Below, one piece after another: positions 12,201 to 20,953 of a stretch of 64,000 nt of DNA. Under the pieces are notes generated by a model. The model was not told the DNA's origin. It was given only the letters and a program-made list of their open reading frames with translations, and did not search any database. Position 1 is the stretch's first letter; every line of letters begins with the position of its first letter. Made by a program: the position numbers and the translations under genes. Origin of the DNA: Rhynchopus sp. YZ270_cl-10 (Eukaryota; Euglenozoa; Diplonemea; Diplonemida; Diplonemidae); assembly GCA_964035575.1 (NCBI GenBank), contig OZ037858.1, positions 496,001 to 560,000 on the forward strand, given 5' to 3'.

Positions 12201-13661
12201 GCTTTCTGTGCGAATGGAGAAGATGGCCTGCGGGATGTGGCTGCCACCATGCGGATACGCACGGTACAACGTGCCGTTCGCTTCCGCCGTAAAGTTCACA
12301 TGTGTGTACAATGATGAGTTGTGCGTCGCACAGCCGGAGTACAGCGTGCACACAGCGACACCAACATGGTCGCTGTTCACCTCCAGCAGCGTCTCCTCTT
12401 TGTTCTTGTACAGAAAGTGTGTACACAGTGGTGTGGTCGTGCACCGCGCACCACAGTCGTTCTTATTCCTGTCAAGCCCGCGCACCGTGCGTATGATGTT
12501 CTGGTCTGGGCAGATGTATGCCGCAGCCTCGGGTTGAAAGACCTGATATGTCTGCACCCCTTCGCTAGCCCATCCCATGGAGCCGCTCACGGCTGTCACG
12601 CGTTGTGTTTCCGTCGAGTCGGTTGTGCCCCTCTGCGAGAAGTCCGATATCTTCGTGAAGTAGTCGCTGTCGAGGATCTCCCGCTCGCAACGGATCTGCC
12701 CGTTCACTTCGATGCGCAGCGTTTTGCCGTTTTTCTCAAACCTGACATCATACTGCGGGAAGAAGGGGTTCAGATCCTCGGAATAATAGTTGTGGTAGTT
12801 CTCTGTCCCTGGGAACACCATGACTGGCTCTGGCGTCACGCAGGAGTCGTCATGATACTTGAACTCCACAATCCCGTCTGCGTACACATAAGCTGCAACC
12901 AAACCTGCCCTTTGAAAGATGGTCATGTAGCCCACATTGGTCTTGAGTGTGTTGGTGAACGACGTCGCGGATGCATTGTTCTGTTCTGCAGAGATCTGCA
13001 GGAACAGCGAAAAGAACTGTCCAGTGTGGCGCACACCGAAGTCCCCTGCCGCGTCTGCCTCCACCTCAACAGCGGAGCCGCCGACGTCTACGTTCTCTAT
13101 GACATCGCCTGAGAAGTGGCAGTTGCATTTGAACACAATGGGATAGTCGTTGAAGCTCACTGGGTAGCCGGGCAGAACCAACGCGAAGGTGTCTCTCGTT
13201 GAGTTCACGGAGAAGTCCGCGCACATGGTCTCGTTTGAAGGGAGGAGCAGGGTGGTGGGGAGGGCTTCGCAGGATTTAGACGCGTTTGAGTACTCAAAGA
13301 ATTTGCATCCATGGAAGTCTTCGCACGAGCTTGCACATTCCACTGCGTTGCTTGCATTCGACGTCAACAGCACTTTGCCCGTTGTGTTGTGATCCAAACA
13401 AATCCCGTTGAACAGGAGACGTGGCGCGCCTCGTTGGCCGTACCCTTCAGGTTGGCACAGCGGTGCTGCCAGCCCGACCCCTTGTATCACATTGCTGATA
13501 CTCGCAGACTTCGGGTTGAAGTGCACGTCACGGACACCATCGCGGACCACCACCTTCAGGTTATCCACAGCATCGCTGTACGCCGTCTCGGATGCCACCC
13601 CACGCAAGATGCCGCAAAAGAGGTACAAAATCCAAAACACAAACATTTGGTACGGAGGCAT
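6270..13661 (-). CDS. 2463-aa secreted multi-domain lectin-like protein (PAN, ricin-B-like, discoidin)
   Basis: The frame is open from 13889, but I prefer ATG at 13661, because it is followed at once by a signal peptide (QMFVFWILYLFCGILRGVAS). The ORF upstream of it is His/Pro-rich and looks like untranslated leader. Domains read by eye: a Cys-rich PAN/apple-like module near residues 84-150, a second near 383-470, a ricin B-type beta-trefoil-like stretch near 478-615, discoidin (F5/8 C)-like regions near 990-1160 (FRVDLGVSHAVSKVVF...GRYVYIVY) and 1630-1765 (RGVVIQG...ARYIRIIPLTWH), a possible laminin-G-like region near 1790-1990, a third PAN-like module near 2045-2115 and a small Cys cluster near 2315-2340. 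There are many N-glycosylation sites. No transmembrane segment is seen at the C-terminus, so a secreted, carbohydrate- or surface-binding protein is likely. Domain names are from memory of the families. Confidence 0.8.
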   Translation of the reverse strand: MPPYQMFVFWILYLFCGILRGVASETAYSDAVDNLKVVVRDGVRDVHFNPKSASISNVIQGVGLAAPLCQPEGYGQRGAPRLLFNGICLDHNTTGKVLLTSNASNAVECASSCEDFHGCKFFEYSNASKSCEALPTTLLLPSNETMCADFSVNSTRDTFALVLPGYPVSFNDYPIVFKCNCHFSGDVIENVDVGGSAVEVEADAAGDFGVRHTGQFFSLFLQISAEQNNASATSFTNTLKTNVGYMTIFQRAGLVAAYVYADGIVEFKYHDDSCVTPEPVMVFPGTENYHNYYSEDLNPFFPQYDVRFEKNGKTLRIEVNGQIRCEREILDSDYFTKISDFSQRGTTDSTETQRVTAVSGSMGWASEGVQTYQVFQPEAAAYICPDQNIIRTVRGLDRNKNDCGARCTTTPLCTHFLYKNKEETLLEVNSDHVGVAVCTLYSGCATHNSSLYTHVNFTAEANGTLYRAYPHGGSHIPQAIFSIRTESDICLSLRDAVAPSLGDVLYGVACDTGGNAMRKWGSMFYFSRSTLRSVYDNNICVGCPGLDQPCTLEVCSGVTTQTFRLDASKNVLRYASGWDACLDITSGGFASMRRCMLRDTGAAAMNQTISCLENEEVQRSYVWSAGSGYLDWVTKGTYTTDNEYISTAHGLAPASLVTSTDATESISIFSPVFCTPVSSVTFKLSGGAPTSGATPGNRGFLGVILRNTHTGAIEKYKALDHFYTTVLQITWTEADLAGINEQRCFQLELFDANPSYLILQDVQIISSGNEGDHCVPITKLRIRQFNPYGQYEPRHYQQAQHTGLKISELLLKELGGGYLTHADVNLYVSSKRNSTVANTVMMDGDFDVARFVELATGGVEEYVEIHVRSPVLIESVQVFLGCDVPGGGPECFSRHNNVLVEVMGGSAQTIAPTVRYSAATPASDNTEPEGTVVRQYRVLSGEFQRFSNATIDFCYKGSSNRTLTTETDELPNCLDGHRDAQKQCSVSSNRKMFHSPYFRVDLGVSHAVSKVVFYPDRASLDWNQEFQIYVGDNPNGPYEAYELAHRNTEKNAFASAYETNANLQFSHSNTLCVNQTFAEHINVERYGLKDVRGNSEKYRFNNESYASSVPLWSSQYTSTRRKILVVDMDCRLSGRYVYIVYPNALDMTLFEVETYAETSSLRPISFFWQDYNKDSLGTNIIEKNAAPNVNYEQKRVGSMKINHYAAEPNVYRAKHVGQLENEGDFSQIACSLIPVSSLTIWGLPCNKKARISLSTTQFPITHSGLGFNDSVTYLNSTQNSKEFRPNSLKFLLGIENGVADAYENSILISPMLQSQRERHTNQQCSAHDSWSLSRVDTKVVFAHNGMNFTVGESHSAEPLYGCLQIHDPDTTVKYQVRKCPENDFICTGVLSEVERAPLFFADKFPNSRFSNVRVKKRNSAAVQDADPAKGGSAVNSFLSYAQTVHRPSLVNITDLNICGNDYLFVFNRHDAQLGIDSLLVEFNTTQPVQVKLFFERPLSLSWLFHEGWSILPEEDTERLSIKIESLKATAMLAVKTFAKGELVQLKGMSQLDVDAVPFIACISRKNNERASDTVNDAQAAVTMVPILFENFDLDMGDCSAPYIYNGDGHKRSASSFEEVYTLPERTVPSVGMHRGRLHSLAAWRAKDGGGSTGTAVDTPLYDHEWYQIQTSFSDAAITLVRGVVIQGYEKHPLHTSEWVTSFMVNYSMNGIDFSSVDNFRSFEGNHEYKNAIVREFHDPILARYIRIIPLTWHKGMALRAGLYLCNTEATPQTSTGFQKNSTGCIIESDGVDRVEGNASLRLRATKSTQHLYGGVHYDRDQTAIYNKHFDTHRGNRIFRNEEPLYPNEDDNACTETYVHNDLPDPFFPDRLSIWGKLSNATLPNAWIFEITGSPRDTPLSTTAANPINAARYGHATRQTVAFRNGRNNAFYAATQRGGGVTDNEWFCLTVFFKKSRSGDIIGLKWFMSGSAPQIGKNGIPVVESGWGHGEVVVDWGRQITKLGLRKKVNTVTTWYDQLEVFSDNTYKDFDLITQQFSYDDAKLINPAENCEAHLAFNSTGDYKHHRLSAQDRPHLLRTACIETCCMLPWCTGVVVPFDRLTNNTSNRGCKLIRKRFFNLTKDMDRDSTYVYADGLQYQFFLKVALVQSPYAERHRHYFHEISEKRMRSVMQAESTPLYIHGAEQNNRVMQTSRDRAKVVHSITLLFSGAYLEMTKTLMRSLIRSSESTSAQPSGFEVYKEEILPDDGIDLSDYPNSAVLHLFSHPNYHITKDEIITLSSANTVLSGGTINTTLFTKGGTLLGWRDVQIVKLRHTAPCDGGISCSGRPCECTTQVCQRAYICGCQHPPLALEVGADPVLHYKGFLVGDTAYLIYDAEYVEYMQRGNSVWFESMRNYLGTSGTVVRLAGGPWDNDDSLLQVEFADGTRYLLSPLSLIKSNGAETCMFHRRPANWLFDNQYPVTLN

Positions 13662-14096
13662 CGCTCTCCCCTTAGGATGGTAGCATTGGTGTGGGTGTGG
13701 TGGGGTGGCAAGAGGAGTATGGTGATGGGGGACAATATGAGGGTTTGGGGTTCGTGGTGAATAATGCTCCACCCAGTGCTGCAATGAGAGAAAAGGGGTG
13801 CAGGTGGGAAGGTTTGACATGTAAACTGCACACGGATGTAAGCTATAAAAAACAATGGGTGGATAAACGACTATTTTCGTCATATGCACACAAAAAAAAA
13901 ATTTTCAATAGGCCTGCATTAGGTATCAACTGCGGAAGTGAATTTGAACGTAAATGGAACCTTTTGACAGAGCCTTTGATACTCAAATAGTGCATTACCT
14001 ATGGATTTTTTCACTCGAAAACTTTGCTGTATTAGTGAGATGAGCTCCATACTAATTCCCCCAGCAAAGAGCTGAACGTTACACTCTATTAGGCGT
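13662..14096. other. Spacer, 435 bp
   Basis: Nothing beyond the leader of the 2463-aa gene is seen. On the minus strand two pyrimidine-rich stretches end in AG (TCTCATTGCAG, and CATCCTAAG nine bases before the ATG) and could be splice acceptors. Confidence 0.4.
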
Positions 14097-14747
14097 TTAA
14101 GCATTGGACACAAAGAAGGGCGCCACTTCACCGAAGGCAGACTTCCCGTCAAGCACAGTCTGCACACTCGGCAGTGCGAGCACACGCTCGTAGAAGGCAG
14201 ACAGGGCAGGTGTTGCGTCCAGGCAGGTTGGCGACACAGTCTTCATCTGGTGCATCACAGAGAAGAGGTGCATCTCACCCACAGAACGGCCGCTTTCTGT
14301 GAAGCGGTCGTTCCCGGCACCGAGGAACTTCTCGAGGGGGGTGAGACGGGCGGGGAGAGTGACCTGCCACAGTGTGGCCATGTCTTCGTCTGGACGGACG
14401 GGTACCTTGAGGGAGGGGTTCGCTTTCATTAGGTCCGAGAACATGTCGTCTGCCAGACCCATAATCATGTCGTTCCTTGTCTGCTCCACCACGTTTGTGC
14501 CAACAGCGTTCTCCCTGCGCCCAAGGTACTTCAGAACTGCAAGTGACTGCGTCACCGCACCTGCGTCCTCTGTCTCCAGCAGCGGCAGCTGTCCGAACGG
14601 GCACACCCCAGACGCCTTCATCTCAGGCCAGTTCGCCATCTGCACCTTGTTCGCGGTGTACTTCACGTTGTACTCCTCCATCGTGAGCAGTGTCGACAGG
14701 CCCCTTGCCGTCAGGGGGAAGTACGAGAATCTCATGAGTGCCGACAT
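14097..14747 (-). CDS. Glutathione S-transferase (sigma-like), copy 1
   Basis: 216 aa from ATG 14747 (MSALMRFSYF), the usual size for a cytosolic GST. The frame is open for 44 codons further upstream, but that part is Pro/Thr/His-rich leader. The N-terminal thioredoxin-like domain holds the expected Tyr near residue 9 (FSYFPLTARG), the cis-Pro loop (FGQLPLLE) and the glutathione-binding acidic/Gln-Ser turn (ETEDAGAVTQSLAVLKYL). The C-terminal helical domain ends normally. The likely reaction is conjugation of glutathione to electrophiles or isomerisation in the cytosol. A paralogue lies at 23265-23915. The first 75 and last 45 residues are almost the same in both, and the middle has diverged. 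Confidence 0.9.
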   Translation of the reverse strand: MSALMRFSYFPLTARGLSTLLTMEEYNVKYTANKVQMANWPEMKASGVCPFGQLPLLETEDAGAVTQSLAVLKYLGRRENAVGTNVVEQTRNDMIMGLADDMFSDLMKANPSLKVPVRPDEDMATLWQVTLPARLTPLEKFLGAGNDRFTESGRSVGEMHLFSVMHQMKTVSPTCLDATPALSAFYERVLALPSVQTVLDGKSAFGEVAPFFVSNA

Positions 14748-14753
14748 TGTGGT

Positions 14754-14781
14754 GGTGGTGTGAATGTGGGGAAGTGTTGCT
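14754..14781 (-). promoter_or_regulatory. Leader block shared with the tyrosinase gene
   Basis: This 28-bp block just upstream of the GST copy 1 start (minus strand core CACTTCCCCACATTCACACC) matches 26451-26478 upstream of the tyrosinase with two mismatches. It may be a transcription start or leader element. Confidence 0.45.
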
Positions 14782-14845
14782 GGGTCTGAGTGGGATGGAT
14801 GTAGGGTGTAGGATGGTGAAGGGATAGGGCTGGCTGTAATAGGAA

Positions 14846-14861
14846 AAGCGCTTTTGTCTTT
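14846..14861 (-). promoter_or_regulatory. Candidate promoter motif AAAGACAAAAGCGCTT
   Basis: This exact 16-mer occurs about 100 bp upstream of the GST copy 1 ATG and again at 26541-26556, about 133 bp upstream of the tyrosinase ATG. In both places it lies 62-64 bp from the shared leader block. That makes it a candidate core-promoter or activator site. Confidence 0.45.
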
Positions 14862-16108
14862 AATTATCGTTTTGTGCATCAGTTCAAGTTAATGCTTGCT
14901 GCCACAAAAAGGCTGCTTGGGGGACTGGGCGGGGTGTGGAGAGGGGTACGTTAAAAGCATAACAGAAGGAGCGAACCACACATGCAGACTTGTGTGCCTC
15001 TGGAGACTTGTTCCACGCAGCAGATGACAGTGCGGGACAGGAACAGAGCCTCTCGGACACACAGTAGCTGTGTCGCCTGGCTCCTTGCGTGACCACCGTA
15101 CAATTCTTTCACCAACTGGGCTTTCGTTTTGCGAGAAGGCCTCTCGAAATAAACTTGGCATCAAAACGCTGGCGTCGAACCGTTGACGGCATCACGTGGA
15201 AGAACAAAAGAAAAGACAACTTAATAAGATGATCCCAAGCCTCTCGTGCTTAGTCACCTTAAACAACAACAAATTGTGAACTGTAAATTGAAGATGAATG
15301 AATAAGCCGCACATCTTTGTAAAGAAACACGTATCTCCCACCCTCCCAGAGTCTCTCGGATAGCACTTCTGATTAGCGAATGAGACTCAACAAAGAAAGA
15401 GAGTGAAGTGATTCGTGTTTTCTGAAAGATGAGAGGAACAGGTGTCCTACGGACACACATGCATCTGTGTATGAAAGGAACACTGCTGTGCTGTATTGTG
15501 GTCCCCTTTCGGGTGCCACCTTTGCGTGCAGCAGAAATGCTGTTTCTGGAAAACCGAATTTTCAAAAACAAAAAGTTGCAAATAATGTTCCAAAAATGCA
15601 AGAAGGAAACAAACAAAAAGAAAGCAACGTGGCATGACAAATGAAGCCGGAAGGTAAAACAAGACGGCATCAAATGTCAGGAAGGGGGAGGGTCAGGGTA
15701 TGCGGGTTGGGATCGTTCTCTTACGGACGTGACACAAATTCGTCTTTTACTGCACAGCGTGTGTTTCTCCAATTCTCCAGGATGGGAACGTCTGTTGCTC
15801 GAATGTAAAAGTTGCATGTGTCAGAGAAAGACAAAGAGAACAGGAGCAGGGAAGTGAAAGAACAAGAAATAGAAGTGACTGACTTGAAATACAAAGCCCT
15901 CTTGTGACAGTGCACCAAAAGAAACAAAGTCGGCAATACTATTCAGAAAAAAGTGAAGATAAAAAAGTATGCAAAAGTAGATAGAAGCGAGGAAAGTAAA
16001 ATGAAAGAAGAAAAAAAAGATTCTCGAAAAAAACGAAGAAATTACTTTGAAAAACGAAAACACTCATCTTCTTAGTTCAGAAGACGTGTCAGCTAAGATC
16101 ATATCATA
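14862..16108. other. Spacer, 1.25 kb
   Basis: No gene is supported. It contains one hairpin repeat C (15228-15260). Short open frames are present, but they have A/T-rich codons unlike the neighbouring genes. Confidence 0.45.
15228..15260 (+). repeat. Dispersed hairpin repeat C
   Basis: GATGATCCCAAGCCTCTCGT, then GCTTAGTCACCTT: the same short stem-loop as at 3353 and 31876. Confidence 0.5.
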
Positions 16109-19100
16109 TCAGAAGTACGGGAGGATGAGCTCACGGTACGCTGCAAGCACCTCAAAGGTCGCCCTGTCGGCCTTCAGCTGCACAGAAGCGGCCTTGCAGG
16201 CGATCTTGCCAACACGTGTCTTGCACTTCGACTTCTTCACTGCCTTCTCGAGGGAGCTGATGCGGCTGCGCAGCTTCGTGAACCATGCGTCCAGGACACC
16301 CTGCATGGTCTCGAGGAAGAGCGCCTCACCTGCAGCAGTGCTCCTCTTCGCAATGTCGAGGGCGGTGAACAGCGGCACGTCGACGGCGTCACGCTGCACA
16401 GCAGACGTGTCCCTCAGCAGCGCAGCTCTCGACACAGTCACCTTCATCGCAGTGACAGCAAGACACAAAGAGGAGATGGAGCGGGTTCTTGAGCGTGAGC
16501 ACTGAGCCTTCTTTTCGTCATATTCGGCACTCATCTTCGCGTGCTCGTTTGCGTACGAGGTGGCATTCTGTGTCGAGTCAATCATCTCCACAAGGATCGC
16601 CTTCGACTCGCTCTCAAGCGTTTCAATGAGCCTTTCGTGCTTCTCACGCAGCGCACTCACCGAGCAGCGTGTGAACTTCTTGAATTTGCCAAACTTCAGC
16701 TTCTTCGAAAGCTTCCCCAACGTCTTCTTGTTCTTCTCACACGAAACGATCGCCTCCTCTGTCGCAATGATCTTCGCCGCAAGCCCGCGCAGACGCGACG
16801 ACACCCCACGCTGTCCAGACCCAAGGAGCGACTCCTGCACCCACAGGTCGCGTGCAAGGCCGTCGCTGCTGTCCTTGCATCTCGCACGCATTGTCTTCCG
16901 GCAGGTGTTCTTCCTCCTCTTCTGTGTGATCTTCGCACTGATGCTGTTGCTGCTGCGCTCAATCTCGTCGCAGCCCTCAAGCGCACTTTTGCACTCACGC
17001 TCGTCCTCAGGGATGTCGAACCTGTTGAGGAGGTACGCATGGTACGACGCATCGCGCACCAGCCCCACTTGCCCTTCAATTGTGTTCGGCGTGCTCCCAA
17101 CAGCTGTCGGCGAGCCAGGCTGCTCGTTCACCAGCTCCCCGTCGAAGTCGGAGTAGAAGGTGTGCGACAGCTGCTGCGACAGGAAGTCCACAATGTCCAT
17201 GAAGTTCACACGCACAGCAAAGCCGAGGTTGCGGTTGCGCTTCCCAAACACAGTCACGTCGGCCTGGTAGGTCACAGCCACGTCGCTGTTGCTCACGTCG
17301 CTTGTCAACACCATGCTGTGCACTACAAGCATCTTCCCCAGCACGTCCCCAATCGCATCCACAACAGTAGCGAACACATCGACAGCACCCTCCGCCCAGG
17401 TCAGCACCTCCTCCGCAAAGTCAAGCAGAATCTTCGACTCCTCGACAATGTCCTCTGCAAGCGAGATCAGTGCCGTCGCTGCCTTGCGCACACCCGAGAG
17501 CACCTTCTCCGATGCAGACAGCGCCTTCTTCACAACGTTCTTCGCAGACTTGCACGCCTTCGACGCGAGCCACACCTTGCCACAGTCAAACTTGTCGACC
17601 TCCTTCTTCGCACGCGACACCTCCTCCTCCGCATCCTTGATGTCCGCAGCAGTGTCCTTCTTCACCTTGCTCAGCTCCGCCTTTGCCTTCTCCCACGCCT
17701 TGTCTGCAGACTCCACATCCTTCTTCGCGTCTGCCAGCTCCTTGTCCATGTCGTCTGCAAGGTCCAGCAGGTACTTCGTTGCAGCACGCACAATCGCACC
17801 AATCAGGTCCGCCTCCAGCTCCGCACGCACCGTGTTCGAAAACCCTGGCTGCCCGGGACGCCCGTTGCTGATCATCGTCACATCTGCCTTGAGGGCCGAC
17901 CCAAACGACAGCGCAAAGTGGCCCTCCACAGCATCGTCGCTCATCTGCAGGTACAGCGACACAGACTGCCCAAACACACTCGCCTTCCCGTCAATCAGCA
18001 GCGACTGCTCTGTCGCCTGCAGCACCATCTCAAACTGCGGGCCACGCTTGCTGTCGCTTGCTGACGTGATCGAGAGCGGTCCCCACTTCACAGGCTCCGC
18101 CTCAAACGCAGCAGACACCCCAGCCGCGTTCATCGCAAAGGACGCGTGGATCACCTTCACCACACCCCACAGCTCCAGGTTCGTCAGCTCAATCGACACA
18201 CCTGCAGGGATCTCCACAGCCACGTCCGCAAAGACGATGCTCACAGCGTTCACAGGGTCGGCGTTGAAGGATCCCAGGAAGTGGTCCACAGACATGTCCG
18301 TCAGCACGCCCCCGACACCCTGTGTGCACGCCTTGCAGTCCAGCAGCCCCACCAGCACGTCGTGCACGTCCAGCGTCGTCACCTCCGCCTGGAACGCGTT
18401 CTTCGTCGGCTCCGCCAGGTTCACGCTCAGCGTCACGTACCCTTGCGCCGAGCTCAGCTGCACACCGCCCGTCAGTGCAAACTCGCTCAGAATGCCCGCC
18501 GGCGTGATCCCGAGGGAGAACCCAAGCGGGAACAGAATCGCCACACCGTTCATCCCGAAGGGCTTGTTCCACGGCTCGTTGCTGTCAAACGCCACCGCAA
18601 GCGAGAGCCCCACCGCATCCACAAGCAGCGCCGCAGACGCACTCAGCACACGCTCGTCCATCGTCACGTCAATCACCACCCCAAACCCGAACTCGGGCGA
18701 CCCCGCAGCCTTCACCACCAGCAGCAGCGACACCTCACGCAGCACCACGTCCGGCGACCCCAGCTTCACCCCGCCGGCAAGCGCCAGGGCCAGGCGCATC
18801 TCCGTCGCACTCGACAGCGACGCCACAATTGTCACCCCGCCGTCCGCTGATGCGTCTGCCGTCTGGTCGTTCAGCGACGACGGCGTCACGGCTGCGATAC
18901 CCGCCATCACACCCCCGTCCAGCGGGATCGTTGCTGCCAGGCTGAACCCCTTCGACACGTCCTTCCCCGCAAACGAAGTGGCTGCGTTTGCCACCGACAC
19001 CGTCAGGCTGCTGGGCGCAATCGTCTCCACAACAGTCCCAGCCAGGCCGGGGAACGACAGGTCCGACAGTCCCGTCGTTGTCAGCGCCAGTGCGTACTGC

Positions 19101-20953
19101 CACGCGGCACCTGCCTTCTCCACCACAACCAGCACGTCAAAGCCCGCCCCAAACAGCGTCCCTGTCGCCGTCAGCGAAATCGACGGTGCCACAAAGTCAA
19201 ACACAATCAGCAGGTCTGTCAGCGTCAGTTCGTTCATCCCCGAGAAGAGAGACGAAAACGCAGACCCGACACCGCTCCCGAACACATTCCCTCCGCCTGA
19301 CATGGCCGACAGGAAGTCACCTGGTGTCGCAACTGCACCCAGCGCAGTGCGTCCAGTCAACGTGTACTCCGCACCTGCCTCGCCAGCACCAAATGCAGCC
19401 ACAACCTCAAACGGCGCAAGCCCCGCCACAATCTCCACGTGCATCTCCCCAGCCTCGTTCGACACCACACGCACCAAAGCAGGCGCAAGCGACAGCGTCT
19501 TCCCCGAGAAGTTGATCATCAGCGCACCAAGCGACCCCTCCAGCGTCCATGCCTTGCTCTCGCTGTCACAGCTCGTCCGTGTGTACGCCACAGCCACCTC
19601 GAGCGACGGCACACCTGCAAGGTTCTGCACCTGCACCAGCCCAGACCCGCTGCAGTCCGTGTTCACCATCACCTGCACACCCAGGTTGTTGTCTGCGTAC
19701 GACAGCATCGCCTCCACACTCGATGCGTCGCTGCTTGTGTCAAACGACACGTCAAACGCCACCGCCACGTCCGCACCCGACGTCGTCCCTGACACAGACC
19801 CCACCCACGTCTGCGCAGACAGCGCCGTGCTCGCACCCCCGTCCGCAAACCCGCTGCTCGTGGCCTGCACCGTCACCCCCGCCACCTTCACTGCCCCGGG
19901 TGCAGCCCACTCCCCGTCCACAGAGGCCGCCACAGACACAACACCGGTGCAGCCGTCAAACGCCACAGTCCCGTCAAAGGCAAGCTCCGCCGCCCCAGAC
20001 ATCTTCAGCACCCCGCCAAACGTCCCTGTCGACGTCGCGCACGTGTCTGCCCGCACGTAGTCGAACGCCAGCGACCCGCTCAGCAGCCCGTTTCCTGTCA
20101 CAAACGTCGTCGACACTGCCAGCGCTGCAAGCTTCCCGTCCGCAAACGCCATCGACGCTGCCGCAGTCCCCCCGAACAGCGCTGCAGTCCCACTCACGCT
20201 CCCGCTCCATGCCCCACCGTCCGCCTTCGCCAGCGTCACCCCCGCAGACGACAGTGTCACCGTCCCAACCTCCAGCGCACCCTCCACAGACCCAAGCACC
20301 GCAAACGCCTTTGTTGCGTGGGTGTACGTCAACGACGCCTGCGCCGCCACAGACCCGCCCACCAGCAGCGCCCCGTCCCCGGTGCTTGTCATCCCGTCCG
20401 TCGCCACCGTCCCAGAGAACGACACCCCGTCCCCCGCCAGCGTCACGTCCCCGCGCAGTGCCGTCAGCCCAGCCTCTGCCGAGAAGTCTGCTGTCAGCAC
20501 CACTGCCCCCTCCCCGCCAGCACCGCCAAACAGGCTCGATGCAGTGCCCGACACAGTCCCGGTCCAGGCATCCTCGTCGCGCACAAGCACGATCGAGGCA
20601 CCGTTCAGAGTGATGCCCCGCACAGCCACGTCCAGGCCAAACGCAGCCGACAGCGTCCACACAGGACTCCCGTCCAAGCCGCATCCGTCCTTCTGCCACA
20701 GCGCTCCTGTCGCAGTGTACGTCTCCCCCGACACGTACAGCGCAACAGCCACCTCACCGCCATTCACAGACGAGCACGGCGCAAGCACGTCCACCGTAAT
20801 CTTACCAGACACCGTGAACCCGAAGTCTGGGACCTCAGTCATCCCCTCATTGACGTCGCACAGCCCTGCTTCTGTGCACTCCGTCAGGCTCAGGCCTGCA
20901 GCACTGTGCGCCATCAGCGCCACCGCCAGTCCACACAGCATTGTGACACGCAT
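16109..20953 (-). CDS. 1614-aa secreted, Val/Ala/Gly/Ser-rich beta-repeat protein with C-terminal helical domain
   Basis: The ATG at 20953 starts a clear signal peptide (MRVTMLCGLAVALMAHSAAG). Residues about 25-1080 are low in charge and rich in Val, Ala, Gly, Ser and Thr. They contain loosely repeated beta-strand-like units, for example VSGTASSLFGG, VSGTAALFGGTAA and VATPGDF, each with alternating hydrophobics. About 1090-1270 is a long amphipathic helix or coiled coil (ADAKKDVESADKAWEKAKAELS) with a Cys pair (DCGKVWLASKACKSA). The end is basic and Cys-containing. Codon use is strongly G/C-ending, as in a highly expressed gene. Because of this bias the opposite strand is open for 923 codons, which I take as a shadow. 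I recognise no family. It is likely an abundant extracellular, lorica-, wall- or vesicle-associated protein, by inference only. Confidence 0.8.
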   Translation of the reverse strand: MRVTMLCGLAVALMAHSAAGLSLTECTEAGLCDVNEGMTEVPDFGFTVSGKITVDVLAPCSSVNGGEVAVALYVSGETYTATGALWQKDGCGLDGSPVWTLSAAFGLDVAVRGITLNGASIVLVRDEDAWTGTVSGTASSLFGGAGGEGAVVLTADFSAEAGLTALRGDVTLAGDGVSFSGTVATDGMTSTGDGALLVGGSVAAQASLTYTHATKAFAVLGSVEGALEVGTVTLSSAGVTLAKADGGAWSGSVSGTAALFGGTAAASMAFADGKLAALAVSTTFVTGNGLLSGSLAFDYVRADTCATSTGTFGGVLKMSGAAELAFDGTVAFDGCTGVVSVAASVDGEWAAPGAVKVAGVTVQATSSGFADGGASTALSAQTWVGSVSGTTSGADVAVAFDVSFDTSSDASSVEAMLSYADNNLGVQVMVNTDCSGSGLVQVQNLAGVPSLEVAVAYTRTSCDSESKAWTLEGSLGALMINFSGKTLSLAPALVRVVSNEAGEMHVEIVAGLAPFEVVAAFGAGEAGAEYTLTGRTALGAVATPGDFLSAMSGGGNVFGSGVGSAFSSLFSGMNELTLTDLLIVFDFVAPSISLTATGTLFGAGFDVLVVVEKAGAAWQYALALTTTGLSDLSFPGLAGTVVETIAPSSLTVSVANAATSFAGKDVSKGFSLAATIPLDGGVMAGIAAVTPSSLNDQTADASADGGVTIVASLSSATEMRLALALAGGVKLGSPDVVLREVSLLLVVKAAGSPEFGFGVVIDVTMDERVLSASAALLVDAVGLSLAVAFDSNEPWNKPFGMNGVAILFPLGFSLGITPAGILSEFALTGGVQLSSAQGYVTLSVNLAEPTKNAFQAEVTTLDVHDVLVGLLDCKACTQGVGGVLTDMSVDHFLGSFNADPVNAVSIVFADVAVEIPAGVSIELTNLELWGVVKVIHASFAMNAAGVSAAFEAEPVKWGPLSITSASDSKRGPQFEMVLQATEQSLLIDGKASVFGQSVSLYLQMSDDAVEGHFALSFGSALKADVTMISNGRPGQPGFSNTVRAELEADLIGAIVRAATKYLLDLADDMDKELADAKKDVESADKAWEKAKAELSKVKKDTAADIKDAEEEVSRAKKEVDKFDCGKVWLASKACKSAKNVVKKALSASEKVLSGVRKAATALISLAEDIVEESKILLDFAEEVLTWAEGAVDVFATVVDAIGDVLGKMLVVHSMVLTSDVSNSDVAVTYQADVTVFGKRNRNLGFAVRVNFMDIVDFLSQQLSHTFYSDFDGELVNEQPGSPTAVGSTPNTIEGQVGLVRDASYHAYLLNRFDIPEDERECKSALEGCDEIERSSNSISAKITQKRRKNTCRKTMRARCKDSSDGLARDLWVQESLLGSGQRGVSSRLRGLAAKIIATEEAIVSCEKNKKTLGKLSKKLKFGKFKKFTRCSVSALREKHERLIETLESESKAILVEMIDSTQNATSYANEHAKMSAEYDEKKAQCSRSRTRSISSLCLAVTAMKVTVSRAALLRDTSAVQRDAVDVPLFTALDIAKRSTAAGEALFLETMQGVLDAWFTKLRSRISSLEKAVKKSKCKTRVGKIACKAASVQLKADRATFEVLAAYRELILPYF

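Noticed and set aside
13662-13889. 76-codon N-terminal extension of the 2463-aa protein
   Set aside because: Pro/His-rich, would bury the signal peptide, and its codon use differs from the body of the gene.
17289-20060. 923-codon open frame on the plus strand
   Set aside because: It is exactly antisense to the 1614-aa gene. The product is Ser/Thr/Pro-rich low complexity with no signal or domain, and the strong G/C third-position bias of the real gene explains the lack of stops.
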